Of a stretch of 21,694 nucleotides of DNA, positions 8,278 to 16,400 are shown piece by piece. A program made the position numbers and the translations under genes. Numbering within the stretch: the stretch's first letter is position 1; every line of letters begins with the position of its first letter. The notes under the pieces are model-generated. The model did not search any database and was not told where the DNA came from. It saw nothing but the letters and a program-made list of their open reading frames with translations. The stretch is from an uncultured Flavobacteriia bacterium (GTDB lineage Bacteria > Bacteroidota > Bacteroidia > Flavobacteriales_D > Crocinitomicaceae), in assembly GCA_903928365.1 (NCBI GenBank), contig CAIYQV010000175.1:1-21694 (forward strand), written 5' to 3'.

Positions 8278-11200
8278 ATGGCTTTCAGAAAAGAAACACC
8301 AAAAAAACAAAGTAGCTTCAACAAGATCACGATCTCATTGGCATCGCCTGAGGTGATCCTCGAGCAATCGAGTGGTGAAGTACTAAAGCCAGAAACGATC
8401 AATTATCGTACATACAAACCGGAAAGAGATGGTCTCTTCTGTGAGCGCATCTTCGGACCGGTGAAGGATTACGAATGTCATTGTGGTAAATACAAACGTA
8501 TTCGTTATAAAGGAATCGTTTGTGACCGTTGTGGTGTAGAAGTAACGGAGAAAAAAGTACGTCGTGAGCGAATGGGGCACATCTCTTTGGTGGTGCCGGT
8601 TGCACATATCTGGTACTTCCGTTCACTTCCTAACAAGATCGGTTATTTATTAGGCTTACCTACTAAAAAACTAGATCAGATCATTTATTATGAGCGTTAT
8701 GTTGTAATTCAGCCAGGGGTGGCTTCAGCATTGGATGGATCAGTTCTTAAAAGACTGGATTTCTTGACAGAAGAAGAGTACCTGGACATCTTGGATACGC
8801 TTCCAAAGGAAAATCAGTACTTGGAAGATACAGATCCAAACAAGTTTATTGCGAAAATGGGTGCAGATGCACTTTATGATTTGTTGCGCACCCTTAACTT
8901 GGAACAAACGTCGTATGACCTAAGACATCAGGCGAATACAGAGACTTCTGTACAACGTAAAAATGAAGCATTGAAGCGTTTGCAGGTGGTTGAGGCAATG
9001 AAAGAATCTCAACAACGCATTGATAATCGTCCTGAATGGATGATTGTTAAAGTTGTTCCGGTTATTCCACCAGAATTAAGACCTTTAGTTCCATTGGATG
9101 GAGGTCGATTTGCAACATCTGATTTAAATGACCTTTATCGTCGTGTGATAATTCGTAACAATCGTTTGAAGCGTTTGATCGAAATTAAAGCGCCAGAGGT
9201 GATCCTTCGTAATGAGAAGCGTATGCTTCAGGAGTCAGTAGATTCATTGTTTGATAACTCTCGTAAGTCTTCGGCAGTTAAGACTGAATCAAATCGTCCT
9301 TTGAAATCGCTATCGGATTCCTTGAAAGGTAAACAAGGTCGTTTCCGTCAGAATCTTCTTGGAAAAAGGGTTGATTATTCTGCACGTTCTGTAATCGTCG
9401 TTGGACCGGATCTTAAATTGCATGAATGTGGTCTTCCAAAAGATATGGCAGCGGAACTTTACAAGCCGTTCATCATCCGTAAGATGATTGAAAGAGGTAT
9501 CGTGAAGACTGTTAAATCTGCCAAAAAGATAGTTGACAGAAAAGAACCTGTTGTTTGGGATATCCTTGAGAACGTTTTGAAAGGTCACCCGGTTCTTTTG
9601 AACAGGGCCCCTACTCTTCACCGTTTGGGTATTCAAGCATTCCAGCCAAAACTAATCGAAGGAAAAGCAATTCGTCTTCACCCGTTGGTAACAACAGCGT
9701 TCAACGCTGACTTCGATGGTGACCAGATGGCGGTTCACCTTCCGTTGGGTAATGCTGCGATTCTTGAAGCGCAATTGTTGATGCTTGCATCCCACAATAT
9801 CCTGAACCCTGCAAATGGAGCGCCTATTGCGGTTCCTTCTCAGGATATGGTTTTGGGGCTTTATTACATTACAAAAGGTAAGAAGTCCGCAGGAGATTTG
9901 GTGGTGAAAGGTGAAGGAAGTACATTCTATTCTCCTGAAGAGGTAATCATTGCTTACAACGAAGGGAAACTTGATTTGCATGCGCATATCAAAGTGAAAA
10001 CCTATGATCTGAATCATCTTGGTAACCCTGAACTTACACTTATTGAAACAACGTGTGGTCGCGTATTGTTCAACGAACGTGTTCCGCGTGAAGTAGGTTT
10101 TATTAATGATGTAATGACGAAGAAAGCTCTTCGTGACATCATCGGTGAAGTATTGAAAATTTCTGGTACGTCTCGTTCAGCTCAGTTCCTTGATGATATT
10201 AAAGAACTTGGTTACGAAATGGCTTTCAAAGGTGGTTTGTCGTTTAATTTAGATGATATTATCATTCCAAAAGAGAAAGAAGAACTTGTTTTGAAAGCCG
10301 ATAATGAGGTGAAAGAAGTGATGATGAACTATAATATGGGTCTTATCACAAACAACGAGCGTTACAACCAAATCATCGATATTTGGACACACACGAACTC
10401 AAGATTGACACATACGTTGATGGAGCAATTGAAGACTGACAGACAAGGTTTCAATTCTATCTACATGATGTTTGATTCTGGAGCTCGTGGATCTAAAGAG
10501 CAAATTCGTCAGCTTTCAGGAATGAGAGGTTTGATGGCGAAACCACAAAAGTCAGGTGCGTCTTCTCAAGAAATCATTGAGAACCCGATCCTTTCGAACT
10601 TTAAGGAAGGACTTTCGATCCTTGAGTACTTCATTTCAACACACGGTGCACGTAAAGGTCTTGCAGATACTGCCTTGAAAACGGCGGATGCTGGTTACCT
10701 GACTCGTCGACTTGTGGATGTTGCTCAAGATGTGGTTATCAATGCAGACGATTGCGGTACTTTAAGAGGTATTGTGGCTACGGCATTGAAGAAAAATGAC
10801 GAGGTGGTAGAACCACTTTACGATCGTATCCTTGGTAGAACATCAGTACACGATGTTTATTTGCCAGAAACAGATAGTCTAATTGTTGCCGCTGGTGAAT
10901 TGATCTCGGAAGAGGTTGCTGATACCATCGAGAAAGCAGGAATTGAAGAAGTAGAGATTCGTTCCGTGTTGACATGTGAAATGAGACGTGGTGTATGTTC
11001 TAGATGTTACGGACGTAACCTTGCAACACATCGTTCGGCTCAGTTAGGCGACTCCGTAGGGGTTATCGCTGCGCAGTCTATCGGTGAACCGGGAACTCAG
11101 TTGACACTTCGTACATTCCACGTGGGTGGTACGGCGTCTAACATCGCTGACGTATCTGATATGAAAGTGAAAGCGAACGGTAACCTGGAAATCGATGAAC

Positions 11201-12570
11201 TTCGTACGATCGAGAAGAAGAACGCTGATGGCTCGAAAAAAGTTGTCGTTGTTGGTCGATCAGCTGAATTGAAAGTTACCGATGAGAAAACGGGAATCGT
11301 AGTAATGAATGCTAATATTCCTTACGGTGCTGAGATGGTAATTGAAAACAACATCAAAGTGAAAAAAGGTGACGTGATTTGTAAATGGGACCCGTACAAC
11401 GCGGTCATTATTACAGAAGTTGCTGGAAAGGTTGTTTTTGACAGCATCATTGAAGGTGTTACTTTCCGTGAGGAGGTAGATGAGCAAACCGGATTTACTG
11501 AAAAAGTGATCACTGAATCCAGAGATAAAAAGAAAAACCCTGCGATTCACATTATTGATCCAAAAACAAAGACGGTTCTTAGAGAATACTCTTTGCCAGT
11601 TGATGCACATATCGCTGTAAATGAAGGTGATAAGATTGAAGCGGGTGATATCCTTGTTAAGATACCACGTGTGGCAGGAAAAACCGGAGATATTACAGGT
11701 GGTCTTCCACGTGTAACCGAGTTGTTCGAAGCTCGTAACCCTTCCAACCCAGCGGTTGTATCTGAAATTGATGGTATCGCGGAATACGGAAAGATTAAAC
11801 GTGGTAACCGTGAAATTCAGATCACTTCCAAGACAGGTGAAGTAAGACGTTATCTAGTACCTCTTTCCAAGCACATTCTCGTACAGGAAAATGACTTCGT
11901 TCGCGCAGGTCAGCCATTATCTGATGGTGCGACCACGCCTAATGATATCCTTAACATTGAAGGACCTACGAAAGTACAGGAGTACATTGTGAATGAAATC
12001 CAGGAAGTATATCGTCTTCAAGGTGTGAAGATCAATGATAAACATTTCGAAGTGATCGTTCGTCAAATGATGTTGAAAGCAGAGATCATCGATGCTGGAG
12101 ATACACGTTTCCTTGAAGGTCAGTCTGTACACAAAGCGGACATCATGGAGGAGAACGATGCAATCTTTGGAATGAAGGTGGTAGAAGAGGCAGGAGATTC
12201 AACTACATTGAAGAATGGACAGATTGTATCTGCTCGCAGATTACGTGATGAGAATTCGCAATTGAAGCGTTCAGATAAGAATCTGATAATTGCCAGAGAT
12301 GCTGTACCCGCAACTTCTACACCGTTGCTTCAAGGTATCACAAGAGCGTCGCTTCAAACACAGTCATTCATTTCGGCAGCTTCCTTCCAGGAAACAACGA
12401 AAGTATTGAACGAGGCAGCAATTTCAGGAAAAGAAGATCATTTGTTAGGATTGAAGGAAAATGTGATCGTTGGTCACTTGATCCCAGCCGGTACGGGTGT
12501 GAGAGATTTCCAGAAACTTTTGGTAGCATCGAAAGAAGCATACGAAGAGTTACTCGAAGAAAACGCATAA
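8278..12570 (+). CDS. rpoC: DNA-directed RNA polymerase subunit beta-prime
   Basis: Catalytic subunit of RNA polymerase. I chose the ATG at 8278, which gives the Bacteroidota-type start MAFRKE and 1430 residues; a longer frame from a TTG at 8251 adds nine unconserved residues. The first zinc site is C67, C69, C82, C85. The magnesium-binding catalytic motif NADFDGD is at 476-482 (D478, D480, D482). The second zinc site is C826, C900, C907, C910. The trigger-loop region follows the second zinc site, near QSIGEPGTQLTLRTFH. The large domain inserted between the trigger loop and the C-terminus is rich in charged residues. An intrinsic terminator follows within 15 bases. Confidence 0.98.
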   Translation: MAFRKETPKKQSSFNKITISLASPEVILEQSSGEVLKPETINYRTYKPERDGLFCERIFGPVKDYECHCGKYKRIRYKGIVCDRCGVEVTEKKVRRERMGHISLVVPVAHIWYFRSLPNKIGYLLGLPTKKLDQIIYYERYVVIQPGVASALDGSVLKRLDFLTEEEYLDILDTLPKENQYLEDTDPNKFIAKMGADALYDLLRTLNLEQTSYDLRHQANTETSVQRKNEALKRLQVVEAMKESQQRIDNRPEWMIVKVVPVIPPELRPLVPLDGGRFATSDLNDLYRRVIIRNNRLKRLIEIKAPEVILRNEKRMLQESVDSLFDNSRKSSAVKTESNRPLKSLSDSLKGKQGRFRQNLLGKRVDYSARSVIVVGPDLKLHECGLPKDMAAELYKPFIIRKMIERGIVKTVKSAKKIVDRKEPVVWDILENVLKGHPVLLNRAPTLHRLGIQAFQPKLIEGKAIRLHPLVTTAFNADFDGDQMAVHLPLGNAAILEAQLLMLASHNILNPANGAPIAVPSQDMVLGLYYITKGKKSAGDLVVKGEGSTFYSPEEVIIAYNEGKLDLHAHIKVKTYDLNHLGNPELTLIETTCGRVLFNERVPREVGFINDVMTKKALRDIIGEVLKISGTSRSAQFLDDIKELGYEMAFKGGLSFNLDDIIIPKEKEELVLKADNEVKEVMMNYNMGLITNNERYNQIIDIWTHTNSRLTHTLMEQLKTDRQGFNSIYMMFDSGARGSKEQIRQLSGMRGLMAKPQKSGASSQEIIENPILSNFKEGLSILEYFISTHGARKGLADTALKTADAGYLTRRLVDVAQDVVINADDCGTLRGIVATALKKNDEVVEPLYDRILGRTSVHDVYLPETDSLIVAAGELISEEVADTIEKAGIEEVEIRSVLTCEMRRGVCSRCYGRNLATHRSAQLGDSVGVIAAQSIGEPGTQLTLRTFHVGGTASNIADVSDMKVKANGNLEIDELRTIEKKNADGSKKVVVVGRSAELKVTDEKTGIVVMNANIPYGAEMVIENNIKVKKGDVICKWDPYNAVIITEVAGKVVFDSIIEGVTFREEVDEQTGFTEKVITESRDKKKNPAIHIIDPKTKTVLREYSLPVDAHIAVNEGDKIEAGDILVKIPRVAGKTGDITGGLPRVTELFEARNPSNPAVVSEIDGIAEYGKIKRGNREIQITSKTGEVRRYLVPLSKHILVQENDFVRAGQPLSDGATTPNDILNIEGPTKVQEYIVNEIQEVYRLQGVKINDKHFEVIVRQMMLKAEIIDAGDTRFLEGQSVHKADIMEENDAIFGMKVVEEAGDSTTLKNGQIVSARRLRDENSQLKRSDKNLIIARDAVPATSTPLLQGITRASLQTQSFISAASFQETTKVLNEAAISGKEDHLLGLKENVIVGHLIPAGTGVRDFQKLLVASKEAYEELLEENA

Positions 12571-12580
12571 AATCAACTAA

Positions 12581-12609
12581 AAGAGGGGGAGCAATTGCTC
12601 CCCTTTTTT
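12581..12609 (+). terminator. Intrinsic terminator after rpoC
   Basis: GGGGAGC (12586-12592) pairs perfectly with GCTCCCC (12597-12603) around an AATT loop, followed by six T residues (12604-12609); the preceding AAGAG can extend pairing into the T-run. It starts 10 bases after the rpoC stop and likely ends the rplK-rpoC transcript. Confidence 0.92.
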
Positions 12610-12632
12610 ATGGATTATAATTAAATTTAAGC

Positions 12633-12944
12633 ATGGAAAAGAACGAAGAAAACCAATTGAATATAGAGTTGAGTGAAGATGTTGCATTGGGAGTGTATTC
12701 CAATTTCAGTATCATTACGCATTCACCATCCGAAGTTGTATGTGACTTCATTCAAATGATGCCCGGGATGCCAAAGGGAAAAGTTAGAACACGTGTGTTA
12801 ATGACACCTCAAAATGCGAAACGTTTTCTACACGCGCTGAAGGATAATATTCAGAAATACGAGCAGCATTTTGGGCCAATCGATGATTCGGATCATCCTG
12901 GGATGCCTCCGATGAATTTTGGTACACCAAGTACAATGGCTTAA
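12633..12944 (+). CDS. DUF3467 domain protein
   Basis: The 103-residue product matches my recollection of the DUF3467 family: an N-terminal segment with ELSEDVALGVYSNFSIITHS, then EVVCDFIQMMPG, a VRTRVLMTPQNAKRF segment and a helix of the LKDNIQKYEQHFGPI type. It has no signal peptide or membrane segment, so it should be cytoplasmic. The C-terminal tail is rich in Gly, Pro and Met. The molecular role of the family is unknown. Genes of this family often follow rpoC in Bacteroidota (recollection). The gene starts only 23 bases after the rpoC terminator. A TATAAT at 12616-12621 and TAAATTTA at 12622-12629 lie in that gap, but no convincing upstream element accompanies them. Confidence 0.85.
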   Translation: MEKNEENQLNIELSEDVALGVYSNFSIITHSPSEVVCDFIQMMPGMPKGKVRTRVLMTPQNAKRFLHALKDNIQKYEQHFGPIDDSDHPGMPPMNFGTPSTMA

Positions 12945-12958
12945 TTACCGAGATTTCA

Positions 12959-12966
12959 TATATTTG
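12959..12966 (+). promoter_or_regulatory. Possible Bacteroidota -7 element (TAnnTTTG)
   Basis: TATATTTG matches the TAnnTTTG consensus at -7 of Bacteroidota housekeeping promoters. It is only five bases before the ATG at 12972, so a transcript from it would be nearly leaderless. I found no matching TTG/TTTG at the usual -33 distance. An eight-base match in A/T-rich DNA can arise by chance. Confidence 0.25.
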
Positions 12967-12971
12967 AATAA

Positions 12972-13358
12972 ATGAGATTAGTGGTAATAGGAATAGCGAT
13001 CATTTTTGGAATGATCTCGGCAGCTCCCAATTTTCAGGGTGCACAGTTCCTTAAATTGCCTGAATTGATCGAGCATTACTGTGAACATCAATCTGGTGAA
13101 GAATCTTTCAACTCCTTTCTCTCTTTTGTTCAAGAGCACTATTTTAATAATGATCATCATGGGAAGAATGAGCAGCACATGCCGTTTAAAACAACAGGAA
13201 TGGGATGTGCCACAGTTCTGATCCTTTACCCGCCTTGTCAATTAGCTATCGTAAGTGAAGTACAGCTATTGGAAAAACATGCATTGCATTTTGGAGAATC
13301 CAATGGTTCCCTAAATGAATTTAACGGTTCCGTCTGGAATCCTCCCCGTTTGATTTAA
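12972..13358 (+). CDS. Small exported His-rich protein, unknown function, next to metal efflux genes
   Basis: The 128-residue product begins with one basic residue and a hydrophobic stretch (about residues 3-17) ending in AAP, a likely cleavable signal peptide, so it should act in the periplasm. The mature part is rich in possible metal ligands: H35, C37 and H39 in HYCEH, then H56, H62, H63, H69, C79 and C89. It contains LPELIEHY, FLSFVQEHY and an HMPFK segment and ends in WNPPRLI. I recall similar small proteins (HY...H...LPFK, ending in a PP segment) next to heavy-metal RND genes in Bacteroidota, but the family has no assigned function. Position 62 bases before the pump gene supports a metal-related role. 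A metal chaperone or sensor partner is possible; this is inference. Confidence 0.7.
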   Translation: MRLVVIGIAIIFGMISAAPNFQGAQFLKLPELIEHYCEHQSGEESFNSFLSFVQEHYFNNDHHGKNEQHMPFKTTGMGCATVLILYPPCQLAIVSEVQLLEKHALHFGESNGSLNEFNGSVWNPPRLI

Positions 13359-13370
13359 GAGCTTTATTTC

Positions 13371-13395
13371 CTTGACTCGAACTTTCTTGAGTCGA
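13371..13395 (+). promoter_or_regulatory. Near-perfect direct repeat with internal dyad upstream of the efflux gene
   Basis: CTTGACTCGA (13371-13380) and CTTGAGTCGA (13386-13395) are ten-base direct repeats with one difference, spaced 15 bases start to start. Because of that difference GACTC (13374-13378) and GAGTC (13389-13393) also form an inverted repeat. The element lies 26-50 bases before the pump's ATG, a good position for an operator of a metal-responsive regulator. No T-run follows, so it is not a terminator. Confidence 0.4.
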
Positions 13396-13420
13396 GAGAG
13401 TCTCATTAAATCAAATTCGT

Positions 13421-16400
13421 ATGTTAAACAAAATTATTCATTGGTCTATTTCCAATAAACTGATCGTTGGAATATTAACGATCGCTCTAATGATCTGGGG
13501 GATCATCTCCCTACAGAACCTTCCTATCGATGCCGTGCCGGATATAACCAATAATCAGGTGCAGATTGTGACTTCTTCCCCTTCGTCAGGAGCTGAAGAC
13601 ATAGAACGCTTCGTGACATTTCCAGTGGAACAGACGATGGCGACTATACCCCACATAGAGGAAATTCGTTCATTTAGTCGTTTTGGTCTTAGCGTTGTTA
13701 CGGTAGTGTTCACAGAGGAGACCGATATCTATTGGGCGCGGCAACAGGTCTCAGAACGACTTTCAGAGGTGAAAAATCAAATTCCGTCTGGGTTTGGTGA
13801 ACCATCCATGGCTCCTTTAAGCACCGGACTAGGTGAAATCTATCAGTATATCATTAAACCAAAACCTGGCTTCGAGAAAATATACAATGCTACTGAATTA
13901 CGGACAATTCAGGACTGGATGATTCGACGACAATTATTAGGAGTTGAGGGGGTTGCAGATGTCAGTGGTTTCGGAGGAAAATTAAAACAGTATGAGATTG
14001 CGATCGATCTTGTACGTTTGAAAGGCTTTGGACTGACAGTAGGGGATGTATTCCGGGCAGTTGAGCAGAATAATCAGAATACGGGCGGTGCCTATATCGA
14101 ACGAAATTCAATCACCACTTACATCCGAACAGATGGGTTGATGAAAAGTAGCGAGGATATTGAACAAACTATTATTGCTCGCAGTACCACCGGGGCGCCG
14201 GTTTTGGTAAAGGATGTCGCACAGGTGGGCATAGGTTCAGCAGTGAGGTATGGTGCACTCACCTTTAATGATGAAGGAGAGGCCGTAGGCGGAATCGTCT
14301 TAATGTTGAAAGGAGCGAACTCTTCAAAAGTGATTGAGAAAGTGAAGGAGCGGATGGAACAGATCAGCCAGACCTTACCCAAAGGGGTCGAAATCGAAGT
14401 GTACCTCGATCGGACCAAATTGGTCAACAATGCCATTCATACGGTAACCAATAACCTGATCGAAGGAGCATTGATTGTGATCTTTGTTCTGGTGCTTCTT
14501 CTTGGGAATTTTCGTGCAGGACTGATCGTTGCTTCGGTTATTCCTCTGGCCATGCTCTTTGCGATTTCCATGATGAACATTTTTGGTGTATCAGGAAACT
14601 TGATGTCATTGGGTGCTCTTGACTTCGGATTGATCGTAGATGGGGCAGTGATCATCGTTGAATCTACCTTACACTTCCTATATCATCGTGGAAGTCAAAC
14701 ACTCGATCAACAACAAATGGATTCACAGGTCAATCGATCCGCATCCAAGTTTGGTAAAAGTGCTGTTTTTGGTCAAGTGATTATTCTGGTCGTATACTTA
14801 CCCTTGCTCGCATTGGTTGGAATTGAAGGTAAAATGTTCAGGCCGATGGCACAAACCGTCATGTTTGCTATTATTGGAGCACTCATTTTGTCACTTACAT
14901 ATGTTCCCATGATTTCAGCGCTGTTTCTTTCGAAAAAGATTATTGTGAAGGAAACGATCAGTGACAAGATTATCAAGGCAGTTCGATCAGTATATATGCC
15001 AGCACTGAATTCCTTTCTCCGCAGGCAACGGGTTGTCATTACGGGATTACTGCTGCTGCTTATTGGAAGTAGTTACATGTTTACTAAACTGGGGGCAGAG
15101 TTTATACCTTCACTTGATGAAGGAGATTTTGCTGTTGAAACGCGATTGATTACAGGAACGAGTTTAACGAAAACCATTGAGGAAACCTCCAGGGCATCCA
15201 AACTTCTATTGAATAAATTCCCTGAAATTGAGAAAGTAGTGGGTAAGATTGGTACTGCAGAAATCCCTACTGATCCGATGCCAATGGAAGCATGTGATCT
15301 GATGATTATTCTAAAGGACAAGGATGAATGGGTCTCTGCTGATTCCAAAGAAGAACTTGCGGAGAAAATGCAAACATTTCTAGAGGCAAATATCCCGGGT
15401 ATTTCTTTTGGTTTTCAACAACCCATTCAGATGCGCTTCAATGAGTTGATGACCGGTGCTAAACAAGATGTGGTGGTAAAGGTATATGGTGAGGACCTTG
15501 ACAAGCTTAGTTTGTATGCAGAGCAGATAGGAAAACTTTCGTCGCATATTTCAGGTGTGCAAGATGTGTATGTAGAGCAAGTCACAGGCTTGCCTCAATT
15601 AATCGTTTCTTATGACAGACAGGCTCTTTCCAAGTATAATATCAGTATTGAAGATGTGAATCGATCGATTAATATCAGTTTTGCCGGTCAATCAGCGGGT
15701 TTGCTTTTCGAAGGGGAGAAACGATTCGATCTGGTAGTTAAGCTGGACTCTATGAGCCGAATGTCCATGAATGATCTAAAGTCGGTGACGGTAACTTCTC
15801 CATTGGGAGTTCAGGTACCGTTGGAACAGCTCGCTAAGGTAGAACTCAAAAAAGGACCGAATCAGATTCAGCGGGACGAAGCAAAACGTAGGATCATCGT
15901 GGGATTCAATGTGCGTGGAAGAGATGTGGAAAGTATCGTGAATGAATTAAAAGGCAAAATAGATACCGATGTTCATTTCGAGGCTGGCTATTATCCAACA
16001 TTCGGAGGAACCTTCAAGAACCTCGAAAATGCTCGTAAGAGGCTCTCAATTGCTGTTCCTGTATCGCTCTTTATGATCTTTTTTCTACTGTACCTTACCT
16101 TTCAGTCTTTGAAGCAAGCTGTTCTGATTTTCTCAGCAATACCGCTGGCTGCGTTGGGAGGAATTCTTGCCTTGGGAATGAGGGGAATGCCTTTTTCTAT
16201 TTCGGCAGGAGTAGGATTTATAGCTTTATTCGGTGTGGCTGTGCTTAATGGGATCGTATTGATCTCGGAGTTTAATGCTCTGAAGAAAGAGGGTTATACC
16301 AATAAATTGCGGATTGTCTTGCTTGGTACCCGTGCTCGAATGCGTCCGGTTTTACTGACAGCATTGGTTGCCTCATTAGGATTTCTTCCTATGGCGATCT

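Noticed and set aside
9310..10017. Long - strand frames inside rpoC (and similar ones inside tuf and rpoB)
   Set aside because: They lie fully inside conserved genes and encode low-complexity, unrecognisable proteins.
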